In this document: one piece after another, positions 1 through 5,540 of the stretch
Layout of the letters: each line of letters starts with the position of its first letter
Position numbering within the stretch: the stretch's first letter is position 1
From: Burkholderiaceae bacterium
GTDB lineage: Bacteria > Pseudomonadota > Gammaproteobacteria > Burkholderiales > Burkholderiaceae
Direction: 5' to 3'
Assembly (NCBI GenBank): GCA_017998575.1
Contig: JAGOCV010000263.1
Coordinates: 1 to 5,784 of the forward strand
Length of the DNA stretch: 5,784 bases
Program-made: the position numbers and the translations under genes
Notes under the pieces: model-generated
Told to the model about the DNA's origin: nothing
The model's database searches: none
The model's input: only the letters and a program-made list of their open reading frames with translations

Positions 1-715
1 GCGCGTAGTCGGCCACCAGCGGCAGCCACGAGATCGGCATGGCGATGACCAGATCCAGCGCGGGCAGCACGCCCATGCCGCCGTCGCCCTGGCGGTTCCA
101 CAGCGCCGACAGGCCCTGCGCTTGCGCCATGCCGATGAACTGCCACGTCAGCCACAGCAGCGACAGCACCACCAGCGGCAGCGCCACGCGCGCGATCAGC
201 TTGCGCACCACGCGCACCATCGATCCGCTGATGAGCGCCATCACTACCGCGCCCCACAGCAGCGTGGCCAGCGCCGTCCACGCGGGCGAGGCCACCTCGG
301 CGCCGGACTGGCGCGCGATGGCCAGCGTGGAATCGCGCATCACCACGATCTCGAACGCGCCCCAGCCGATGAGTTGCACGATGTTGAGCAGCACCGGCAG
401 CCGCGCGAAGGCACTGCCGTAGACGGCGTGCATCAGGCCCGCGCTGGCCAGGCCGCTGTCGGCGCCCAGCTTGGCCACCCAGCCGAGCAAGCCCGCGCCC
501 AGCAGCGAGCCGGCCACGATGGCGAGCAAGGCTTCTCTGGTGCCGAGCGCCGGCATCAGGTACGCGCCCACCTGCATCACCAGCAGGCCCACGCCCAGGC
601 TGAACCACAGCGACGCGTGGTCGCGCGTGCCGAAGGCGCGCTGGTCGGCCGCGATCGGCGTGAGCGCGTCGTTGCCGCCGGTGGCGGTGGAAGAAGAAGT
701 CGAGACGGTTGCCAT
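1..715 (-). CDS. cytX: NCS1-family permease, CytX-like (probable hydroxymethylpyrimidine transporter), 5' part only
   Basis: Reading from the ATG at 715-713 gives 238 codons, open to the window edge, so the C-terminal part is missing. The protein starts with a Ser/Thr-rich, non-hydrophobic tail (residues 1-30) and then shows about six hydrophobic segments, near residues 34-55, 61-82, 105-126, 145-166, 174-195 and 217-236, as expected for the first half of a 12-helix inner-membrane permease. SWLPLVADYA at 229-238 resembles a stretch found in NCS1 cytosine/purine permeases and CytX. A GGAG Shine-Dalgarno lies 7 nt before the ATG. A TPP riboswitch about 120 nt upstream points to thiamine metabolism, and CytX proteins are the NCS1 branch known to follow such elements; the role as importer of a thiamine precursor rests on this context. 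It could instead transport another pyrimidine. The family call is fairly safe, the substrate less so. Confidence 0.82.
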   Translation of the reverse strand, partial: MATVSTSSSTATGGNDALTPIAADQRAFGTRDHASLWFSLGVGLLVMQVGAYLMPALGTREALLAIVAGSLLGAGLLGWVAKLGADSGLASAGLMHAVYGSAFARLPVLLNIVQLIGWGAFEIVVMRDSTLAIARQSGAEVASPAWTALATLLWGAVVMALISGSMVRVVRKLIARVALPLVVLSLLWLTWQFIGMAQAQGLSALWNRQGDGGMGVLPALDLVIAMPISWLPLVADYA

Positions 716-836
716 CAGTTTGCTCCGTGCAAATCGTGAGGCAGGTGGGCTTGGCCGCCCGGTGCGCCACGCCGCGCGCTGCGGCGGTGGATGCGCGTGC
801 GAGAAGTGGCACGCGGCGCCCCGGATGTCGGGCCTG
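716..836 (-). promoter_or_regulatory. Riboswitch expression-platform region (cytX leader)
   Basis: These 121 nt separate the TPP aptamer from the cytX start and hold no gene. A 7-bp inverted repeat (arms at 794-800 and 809-815, CGCGTGC/GCACGCG, loop of 8 nt) lies 21 nt past the aptamer. No run of U follows it on the minus strand, so it is not a classical intrinsic terminator. Control by hiding the ribosome binding site or by Rho is therefore more likely than simple termination; this is inference. Confidence 0.45.
719..733 (-). promoter_or_regulatory. Ribosome binding site of cytX inside a small inverted repeat
   Basis: The minus strand reads TTTGC-ACGGA-GCAAA directly before the cytX start: a 5-bp perfect inverted repeat whose loop and 3' arm contain the GGAG Shine-Dalgarno (726-723). 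The GGAG supports the start codon at 715. The hairpin is short and could be chance, but its position means it could cover the ribosome binding site, possibly as part of riboswitch control. Confidence 0.5.
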
Positions 837-932
837 GCTTCCCTGCGCGAGGATTACCTCAATCAGGTTCAAAGGGACTCTCTCAGCCCGGCACCATCGC
901 CTGTTCGGACGACGGGGCCGGACACCCCTAGC
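837..932 (-). promoter_or_regulatory. TPP riboswitch (THI element) aptamer
   Basis: The minus strand carries the TPP aptamer consensus in order: GGGGTG (928-923), a P2 stem CCGGC/GCCGG (921-917 with 892-888) enclosing a variable P3 arm, CTGAGA (886-881), CCCTTTGAACCTGAT (875-861), a P5 hairpin GAGG-TAAT-CCTC (860-849), and GCGCAGGGAAGC (848-837). The ends, GCT at 932-930 and AGC at 839-837, close a short P1. Thiamine pyrophosphate binding normally turns the downstream gene off; here that gene is cytX, about 120 nt on. Every conserved element is present, so the identification is firm. Confidence 0.96.
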
Positions 933-936
933 GAGT

Positions 937-954
937 GGCGCCCTTGCGGGTGCC
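937..954 (-). other. GNRA-capped hairpin at the 5' end of the riboswitch leader
   Basis: The minus strand reads GGCACCCGCAAGGGCGCC. It folds as GGC/GCC and CCC/GGG stems split by one A-C mismatch and closed by a GCAA loop, which fits the stable GNRA tetraloop class. It lies between the predicted transcription start (about 955) and the aptamer (starts 932), so it would cap the transcript's 5' end. Confidence 0.4.
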
Positions 955-961
955 GGCGCGG

Positions 962-967
962 ATTGTA
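962..967 (-). promoter_or_regulatory. Probable -10 box of the riboswitch-cytX transcript
   Basis: TACAAT (967-962) matches five of six bases of the sigma-70 -10 consensus in otherwise very GC-rich DNA. It would start transcription near 955, just before the aptamer. No good -35 hexamer is seen 16-18 nt upstream. It lies 30 bp past the toxin stop codon, so cytX need not be read from the toxin-antitoxin promoter. Confidence 0.5.
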
Positions 968-997
968 TGCGAGTGGCGGGAGGGTAGGCGCCGTCGC

Positions 998-1327
998 TCA
1001 ACCCCAGGAGCGGGTGAGCAACTCGTCCATCGCATCCGTAACTTGCTGGCCCTGTGCGGCCAGGCTGCCAACATGCTCGCCAAGTTGGTCGAGGGCGACG
1101 GAAACGGTGTCGAGAGGATGCAGCACGACTTCGAGGCCTTCCACTTCGAACACCGGGTTCATGCGCGTACCCGCGAGCGGCGAACCGGCGGGCAGGACGC
1201 TGCGGCGCATCAGCGGAACCACGACACGGCGGCGATAGCGGTCGAACTGCGCGGACTGCACCAGTACCACGAACGGAATGGCCTGCTTCTGCTGACCCTT
1301 GTTTCGATGGATGTCGAACTGAGCCAT
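998..1327 (-). CDS. CcdB-family toxin
   Basis: A 109-residue protein that resembles CcdB, the 101-residue F-plasmid toxin that poisons DNA gyrase. The N-terminus MAQFDIHRN and the stretch FVVLVQSAQFDRYRRRVVVP (19-38) fit the first strands of the CcdB fold, and the C-terminal helix ends DELLTRSWG. In F CcdB the last three residues, Trp-Gly-Ile, are needed for gyrase poisoning; here the Trp-Gly is kept but the final Ile is absent. The ATG at 1327 is chosen because it opens the family N-terminus; an earlier in-frame ATG at 1417 would add 30 Arg-rich residues and overlap the antitoxin gene deeply. Only 8 nt separate it from the antitoxin stop and no clear Shine-Dalgarno is visible, so translation is probably coupled. 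It acts in the cytoplasm if functional; gyrase as target is inferred from the family. Confidence 0.85.
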   Translation of the reverse strand: MAQFDIHRNKGQQKQAIPFVVLVQSAQFDRYRRRVVVPLMRRSVLPAGSPLAGTRMNPVFEVEGLEVVLHPLDTVSVALDQLGEHVGSLAAQGQQVTDAMDELLTRSWG

Positions 1328-1335
1328 GGACAGGG

Positions 1336-1605
1336 CTACAGCGTCGAGTGCTCGTCGGCGAAGGAGCCCAACTGCTCTTCGATCGCGTTCCAGCCATCGG
1401 CGCAGGCGGCGGCCCATTGACGATGCGCGGATTGCCCGGCTGCCTTGCGCAGGCGACGCGCCTCCAGCAACTCTTCCATTTCCTGAGCCGAAACGATGAA
1501 GGCGACGGGCCGCCCCCGTCGCGTGATGCCGACGGGTTCCCTTTGCGCAGCGTCGAGCAGTTGCCCGAAGCGGTTCTGTGCTTCTACGGAACTCAATGTC
1601 TGCAT
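1336..1605 (-). CDS. Phd/YefM-family antitoxin
   Basis: An 89-residue protein with the Phd/YefM N-terminal pattern: SSVEAQNRFGQLLDAA (5-20), then VGITRRGRPVAFIVSAQEME (25-44). This fold makes a DNA-binding dimer that represses its own operon. The C-terminal part (about 45-89, LEARRLRKAAG...WNAIEEQLGSF) differs from the conserved half and would be the toxin-binding tail. The ATG at 1605 has a GAGG Shine-Dalgarno 8 nt upstream. It is the first gene of a two-gene unit with the CcdB-family toxin, in the usual antitoxin-then-toxin order. F-plasmid CcdB is paired with CcdA and YefM with YoeB, so this is a mixed pairing. The family assignment is strong; that it neutralises the neighbouring toxin is inferred from position. 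Confidence 0.87.
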   Translation of the reverse strand: MQTLSSVEAQNRFGQLLDAAQREPVGITRRGRPVAFIVSAQEMEELLEARRLRKAAGQSAHRQWAAACADGWNAIEEQLGSFADEHSTL

Positions 1606-1625
1606 GGCCGCGACCTCGCTGAACT

Positions 1626-1647
1626 AGCTAATCTGTACAGTTTAGCT
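1626..1647. promoter_or_regulatory. Palindromic operator of the toxin-antitoxin operon
   Basis: A 22-bp palindrome with ten of eleven base pairs matching: arms AGCTAA and TTAGCT around a perfect CTGTACAG core. It starts 20 bp upstream of the antitoxin ATG and sits in an AT-rich island where the promoter should be. TGTACA is the known core of YefM-YoeB operators, which fits the Phd/YefM antitoxin found here. Binding by the antitoxin, alone or with toxin, is inferred. No second TGTACA copy is visible nearby, and exact -10/-35 boxes could not be fixed. Confidence 0.75.
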
Positions 1648-1690
1648 GCTTGCTCAGCCAGCCGTCGTTGGGACAACGCGCAGCCGCCCA

Positions 1691-1726
1691 CGCCTTCGGG
1701 TTCCGTCGTGAAGCGGACGCAAGGCG
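1691..1726. other. Interrupted inverted repeat between the reductase and the antitoxin operon
   Basis: Outer arms CGCCTT (1691-1696) and AAGGCG (1721-1726) enclose inner arms TCCG (1702-1705) and CGGA (1714-1717) around an 8-nt loop. It begins 10 bp after the reductase stop codon and could mark the 3' end of that transcript. There is no T run on the minus strand after it, so it is at best a weak terminator or RNA-stabilising stem. Confidence 0.25.
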
Positions 1727-1735
1727 CCCGGATGC

Positions 1736-2854
1736 TCAATCGCGCGGCGGCGTCGCCACGCCCAGCAGCGCATGCAGGCGCGGGCTGGTGGTGGTGTACT
1801 GCAGGTGCACGGGCTGGCCGCTGATCAGTTCGGCGGCGCCGAAGGCGGCCAGCGTGCATTCGTGGAAGCCCGAGAGGATGAGCTTGCGCTTGCCCGGGTA
1901 GGTGTTGACGTCGCCCACGGCGTAGATGCCGCGCACGCTGGTGGAAAACGACTCGGTGTCCACCTTGAGCTGCTTGCGCTCGATGTCGAGCCCCCATTGC
2001 GTGATCGGCCCCAGGCGCGGTGACACGCCGAGGAAGGCCAGCAACTGGTCGGCGGGCAGGATGCGTTCTTCGCCATCGGCATCGAGCACCCGCACGGCCG
2101 TCATCAGGCCGGTTTCACCGATGTCTCCTGTGTCCGCCATGGTGCTGGCGGGCGCGGTGTCGAAACCGGCCACCTGGCCGATGCGCAGCACGATGTGGCC
2201 AGCGGCCACGGCCGCACGCATGGCGTCGACCTTGGCCGGCTCGGCCTGGAACACGTCGCGGCGGTGCAGCAGGATGATTTCGGTCGGGCGCTGCTCCGGC
2301 GGCAGGGCGTGCAACGCCAGCACGGCGTCGAGCGCGGCGTCTTCACCGCCGTTGACCACCACGCGCTGGCCGGCGTACTGCGTGGCGTTGCCCAGCCGGT
2401 AGCGCAATGCGCCGCCTTCGAGCCGATCGGCGCCCGGCGCCTTGAGCGCGCGCGGCTGGAAGGCGCCCACGCCGGCGGCGATGAACACGGTGCGCGCCAG
2501 CAGCCGCGTGCCTGCCGAGGTGGCGAGCAGGAAGCGGCCGTCGGCCCGCGCTTCGAGCTGGGTCACTTCCTGGCCCAGATGCATCGTGGGCGCGAACGGC
2601 GCCACCTGCTCCAGCAGCGACTGCGCGAGCTCGCGCCCCGTGCACACGCGCGTGCCGGGAATGTCGTAGATGGGCTTGTCGGGGTAGAGCTCGACGGGCT
2701 GGCCGCCGGCGTGGGGCAGCGCGTCGACGATGTGGCAGCGGATGTCGTGCAGCCCGAGCTGGAAGGCCTGGAACAACCCGACCGGGCCCGCGCCGATGAC
2801 GACCGCGTCGGCCTCCACGGGCAATGCGGCCGGGGCAGGGTGCAGGTCGGGCAC
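1736..2854 (-). CDS. Ferredoxin-NADP reductase, thioredoxin-reductase-like type
   Basis: A 372-residue FAD enzyme passing electrons between NADPH and ferredoxin in the cytoplasm. An FAD-binding GAGPVG lies at 21-26, GGQPVELYPDKPIYDIP at 50-66, an NADPH-domain loop VVVNGGEDAALD at 165-176, HRRD at 197-200 (NADPH phosphate binding in this superfamily), and the second FAD motif GIYAVGDVNTYPGK at 309-322. There is no CxxC disulfide, which separates it from thioredoxin reductase, and the tail YTTTSPRLHALLGV (353-366) fits the extension of TrxR-like (YumC-type) ferredoxin reductases. The GTG at 2854 is chosen because it gives MPDLHPAP before the FAD strand, 20 nt after the ferredoxin stop; a TTG at 2824 is an alternative. 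The reading frame stays open into fdxA, but that extension is not protein-like. In the NADPH loop the usual GGGDSA is GGEDAA. It probably works with the ferredoxin just upstream. Confidence 0.92.
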   Translation of the reverse strand: MPDLHPAPAALPVEADAVVIGAGPVGLFQAFQLGLHDIRCHIVDALPHAGGQPVELYPDKPIYDIPGTRVCTGRELAQSLLEQVAPFAPTMHLGQEVTQLEARADGRFLLATSAGTRLLARTVFIAAGVGAFQPRALKAPGADRLEGGALRYRLGNATQYAGQRVVVNGGEDAALDAVLALHALPPEQRPTEIILLHRRDVFQAEPAKVDAMRAAVAAGHIVLRIGQVAGFDTAPASTMADTGDIGETGLMTAVRVLDADGEERILPADQLLAFLGVSPRLGPITQWGLDIERKQLKVDTESFSTSVRGIYAVGDVNTYPGKRKLILSGFHECTLAAFGAAELISGQPVHLQYTTTSPRLHALLGVATPPRD

Positions 2855-2874
2855 GGTGCGCGGGTGCCCCGGGG

Positions 2875-3204
2875 TCAGCGGATCAGCTCGGCGATCTTGC
2901 CCGGCTTGTCTTTCCACTCGTCCGCGTCGGGCAGGGCGGGCTTGCGCTTGGTGATGCTCTTCCAGCCATCGGCCAGTGCCAGCTCTGCGTTGAGCTTGAT
3001 GAAGGCGAGCTGGTCGGCCGGCAGGTCTTCCTCGGCAAAGATCGCGTTGGCCGGGCACTCGGGGATGCACACCGCGCAGTCGATGCATTCGTCCGGATCG
3101 ATCACCAGCATGTTCGGGCCTTCGCGGAAGCAGTCCACGGGGCAGACGTCGACGCAGTCGGTGTATTTGCAGCGGATACAGTTTTCGGAGACGACGTGGG
3201 TCAT
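2875..3204 (-). CDS. fdxA: Seven-iron ferredoxin (FdI type)
   Basis: A 109-residue protein close along its whole length to Azotobacter vinelandii ferredoxin I. All nine cysteines of that family are present: 9, 12, 17, 21, 25, 40, 43, 46 and 50. By homology Cys9, Cys17 and Cys50 hold the [3Fe-4S] cluster, and Cys21, Cys40, Cys43 and Cys46 the [4Fe-4S] cluster; Cys12 and Cys25 are the two extra conserved ones. The C-terminal half (INITxKK-like [20 protein letters not shown]) matches the family extension. It is a cytoplasmic low-potential electron carrier. The reductase gene follows after 20 nt, so the two are very likely co-transcribed. The ATG at 3204 gives the conserved N-terminus, although no good Shine-Dalgarno precedes it. 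A possible promoter lies in the gap after cysN. Confidence 0.96.
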   Translation of the reverse strand: MTHVVSENCIRCKYTDCVDVCPVDCFREGPNMLVIDPDECIDCAVCIPECPANAIFAEEDLPADQLAFIKLNAELALADGWKSITKRKPALPDADEWKDKPGKIAELIR

Positions 3205-3246
3205 GTTGGAATTCGGGTCGGGGACGGGTACGACGGCAAACGGTCG

Positions 3247-3252
3247 ATTTTA
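3247..3252 (-). promoter_or_regulatory. Possible -10 box of the fdxA-reductase unit
   Basis: TAAAAT (3252-3247) matches five of six bases of the sigma-70 -10 consensus, in an AT-rich patch inside the 74-bp gap between cysN and fdxA. It would start transcription near 3240, leaving a leader of about 36 nt. The -35 region (TGGCCC-like at 16 nt spacing) is poor, so the promoter may need an activator or may not be real. Confidence 0.4.
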
Positions 3253-3278
3253 GTTGTTTCGGTCCAGCGGGCCAGCGG

Positions 3279-4556
3279 TCAGCCGCGAACCAGCACGGCG
3301 CCCGCGGTCTTGTGGCTGGCGGTATCCACCAGCACCAGGCTGCCCAGGGCGCGCGATTGCGCGAACGGGCGCGCGGCCAGCGGCTCCTGCAGGCTCAGTT
3401 CCACGTGCCCGATGGCGTTGGCCGGCAGCTCCGTGGCCTCGTCCTCGGCCAGCGTGTTCACGTCGAGCCGGTGCACGATGCGGCGCACCTTGGCCTTGAC
3501 CCAGCGGTGGCCGTGCAGCGCCCAGTAGGCGCGGCCGGGCACCAGCGGCTCGTCGTCGAGCCAGGCCACGGTGGCCTGCACGGTCTGGGTGGGCGCATAG
3601 GCGGCGGGGGCCAGCAACCAGTCGCCACGCGACACGTCCACTTCGCGGTCGAGCACGATGCCGGCGCTGTGGCCGGCGGCCACGCCGCCTTCGCGCCGCA
3701 CGTGGTCCAGCACGCGGGCCACGGTGGCCGTCTGGCCGCCGGGCAGCACCGTCACCTGCTGGCCGGGTGCCACGGCGCCTGCCGCCACGCGGCCCCAGAA
3801 GACGCGGCGGCCTTCGGAGGTGTCGGACGAAGCGGAGAACTTTTCAACCCACTGCACGGGGAAGGCGAACGGCTCGGCCGTATCCGCCGGCGTGACCGGC
3901 AGTGTTTCCAGCAACTGCAGCAGGCCCGGGCCCTCATGGCCGCACCAGCCGGCGCGCGGCTCCACCACGTTCCAGCCTTCGAGCGCCGAGACGGGCACGA
4001 TGGCGCGCACGGCCACGCCGGCGGCGGCGGCGAAGCGCGCCAGCGCGTCGCGGATGTGGGCAAAGGCCACGTCGGGCTGCTCCACCGCGTCGAGCTTGTT
4101 GATGGCGAACACGATCGACGGCACGCGCAGCAGGTGCGCCAGCAGCGTGTGGCGGCGGGTCTGCACCAGCAGTTCGAGCGCGGGGTCGTTCCACGCGAGC
4201 TTGGTGGCATCGACCAGCACCACGGCCGCGTCGGCGCTGGAGGCGGCGGTGACCATGTTGCGCGTGTACTGCTCATGGCCCGGCGCATCGCCGATGATGA
4301 ACTTGCGCGTGGGCGTGGAGAAGTAGCGGTAGGCCACGTCGATGGTGATGCCCTGCTCGCGCTCGGCCGACAGGCCGTCGGTGAGCAGCGCGAGATCGGC
4401 CGCACCGCTTCTGGAGACGCTGGCCAGCTGGTCCTGCAGCACTGCGCGGCTGTCCACCAGCAGGCGGCCGATCAGCGTGCTCTTGCCGTCGTCCACGCTG
4501 CCGCAGGTGATGAAGCGCAGCGCGGTGGAAGTGTCGGTGGTGTTCTGGGTGGTCAT
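3279..4556 (-). CDS. cysN: Sulfate adenylyltransferase subunit 1 (GTPase subunit of ATP sulfurylase)
   Basis: A 425-residue GTPase of the EF-Tu superfamily that couples GTP hydrolysis to APS formation by CysD. The G domain shows the P-loop GSVDDGKST (19-27), the switch I region GITIDVAY (69-76), DAPGHE (90-95), NKLD (153-156; NKMD is common elsewhere) and VPVSALEGWNVV, followed by two beta-barrel domains. It ends without a CysC (APS kinase) domain, and is somewhat shorter than E. coli CysN (475). The start at 4556 (MTTQNTTDT...) is 13 nt after the cysD stop. An in-frame ATG at 4583 overlaps cysD by 14 nt and has a GGA six nt upstream, so it is a real alternative that would add nine residues. 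The gene follows cysD directly and is surely in the same operon. Confidence 0.96.
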   Translation of the reverse strand: MTTQNTTDTSTALRFITCGSVDDGKSTLIGRLLVDSRAVLQDQLASVSRSGAADLALLTDGLSAEREQGITIDVAYRYFSTPTRKFIIGDAPGHEQYTRNMVTAASSADAAVVLVDATKLAWNDPALELLVQTRRHTLLAHLLRVPSIVFAINKLDAVEQPDVAFAHIRDALARFAAAAGVAVRAIVPVSALEGWNVVEPRAGWCGHEGPGLLQLLETLPVTPADTAEPFAFPVQWVEKFSASSDTSEGRRVFWGRVAAGAVAPGQQVTVLPGGQTATVARVLDHVRREGGVAAGHSAGIVLDREVDVSRGDWLLAPAAYAPTQTVQATVAWLDDEPLVPGRAYWALHGHRWVKAKVRRIVHRLDVNTLAEDEATELPANAIGHVELSLQEPLAARPFAQSRALGSLVLVDTASHKTAGAVLVRG

Positions 4557-4569
4557 GGTGTCGGCGCTC

Positions 4570-5502
4570 TCAGAAGTAACCATCTTTTTTCCGTTTTTCC
4601 ATCGACGCTTCGGACGTCTTGTCGTCCATGCGCGTGGCGCCGCGCTCGCTCACGTCGGCGGCCAGGGTCTCGGCCACCACGTCCAGCGCACCGGCGGCCA
4701 GGCTGGGCACGGGGCAGGTGCAGGTGATGTCGCCCACGGTACGGAAGCGCACGTCGCGGCTTTCGATGCGTTCGCCCTCGCGCGCCGGCGTCAGCGGCGT
4801 CACGGGCACCAGCAGGCCGCGGCGCTCGACCACGTCGCGCTTATGCGTGTAGTAGAGCGAGGGCAGGGCGATGTTCTCGCGCGCGATGTATTGCCACACG
4901 TCGAGTTCGGTCCAGTTGCTGATCGGGAACACGCGGAAGTGCTCGCCCGGGGCCAGGCGCGTGTTGAACAGCGTCCACAGCTCGGGGCGCTGGGCCTTGG
5001 GCTGCCACTGGCCGAAGCTGTCGCGGTGCGAAAAGATGCGCTCCTTGGCGCGGGCCTTTTCCTCGTCGCGGCGCGCGCCGCCGATCAGCGCGTCGAAGCG
5101 GAATTCGTCGATGGCCTCCAGCAGCGTGACCGACTGATGCACGTTGCGCGATTCGTCGGGCCGCGCCAGGCGCACGGTGCCGCGCTTCATGCTGTCTTCC
5201 ACGCTGCGCACGATCAGCTCGGCGCCGAGCTCCTTCGCGCGCAGGTCGCGGAAGTCGGTCACTTCGTGGAAGTTGTGGCCGGTGTCGATCATCAGCAGCG
5301 GGTAGGGCATGCGGCCCACACCAAATGCTTTCTCGGCGCACTTGAGCAGCACCAGCGAATCCTTGCCGCCCGAGAACAGCAGCGCCGGGCGCTCGAAGGC
5401 GGCGGCCACCTCGCGCAGGATGAAGATGGTTTCTTCCTCCAGCGCATCGAGGTGGCTGTTGCTGAGGGTGGCGAGCAGTTGAGGTTCGGCGCGGGCGTTC
5501 AT
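4570..5502 (-). CDS. cysD: Sulfate adenylyltransferase subunit 2 (catalytic subunit of ATP sulfurylase)
   Basis: A 310-residue enzyme that transfers AMP from ATP to sulfate, giving APS, with CysN as partner. The ATP-binding PP-loop SGGKDS is at 44-49, preceded by the N-terminal helix SHLDALEEETIFILREVAAA. The middle part has DTGHNFHE, GGARRDEEKARAKERIFSHR and FPISNWTELDVWQYI, all characteristic of CysD, and the tail ends MEKRKKDGYF, close to the E. coli CysD end (302 residues). A segment GDITCTCPVPS stands where E. coli CysD has GCWPLTGAVES. The start at 5502 is chosen since MNARAEPQLL leads into the family N-terminus; an in-frame ATG at 5565 would overlap cysH by 25 nt and add 21 residues unlike the family. 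No strong Shine-Dalgarno precedes 5502. It sits 38 nt after cysH and 13 nt before cysN. Confidence 0.96.
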   Translation of the reverse strand: MNARAEPQLLATLSNSHLDALEEETIFILREVAAAFERPALLFSGGKDSLVLLKCAEKAFGVGRMPYPLLMIDTGHNFHEVTDFRDLRAKELGAELIVRSVEDSMKRGTVRLARPDESRNVHQSVTLLEAIDEFRFDALIGGARRDEEKARAKERIFSHRDSFGQWQPKAQRPELWTLFNTRLAPGEHFRVFPISNWTELDVWQYIARENIALPSLYYTHKRDVVERRGLLVPVTPLTPAREGERIESRDVRFRTVGDITCTCPVPSLAAGALDVVAETLAADVSERGATRMDDKTSEASMEKRKKDGYF

Positions 5503-5540
5503 GGTGCGGGGCGGTCGTTCATCGCGGGTGTTCGGGGTGT

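Noticed and set aside
39..739. Two plus-strand open frames opposite the permease gene.
   Set aside because: They are low-complexity antisense readings. The minus strand encodes a clear membrane protein with a Shine-Dalgarno and riboswitch.
794..815. Intrinsic terminator after the TPP aptamer.
   Set aside because: The 7-bp hairpin has no following U tract on the minus strand, so it was recorded only as part of the expression platform.
1328..1417. A 30-residue N-terminal extension of the CcdB-like toxin.
   Set aside because: It is Arg-rich, unlike the family, and would overlap the antitoxin gene in another frame; ATG 1327 gives the expected N-terminus.
1736..3088. A 450-residue reading frame covering the ferredoxin reductase plus an N-terminal extension through fdxA.
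   Set aside because: The first 78 residues are an Arg/Ala/Pro-rich out-of-frame reading of the ferredoxin gene; the FdI-type ferredoxin with nine conserved cysteines is the real gene there.
3205..3278. Terminator between cysN and fdxA.
   Set aside because: No stem-loop with a T run was found in this gap; the only notable signal is the -10-like TAAAAT.
3312..4727. A 471-codon plus-strand open frame, with similar long plus-strand frames at 2195-3253 and 4342-5601.
   Set aside because: These are His/Gly/Ala-rich antisense frames opposite cysN, the reductase and cysD, typical of high-GC DNA; they show no family motifs.
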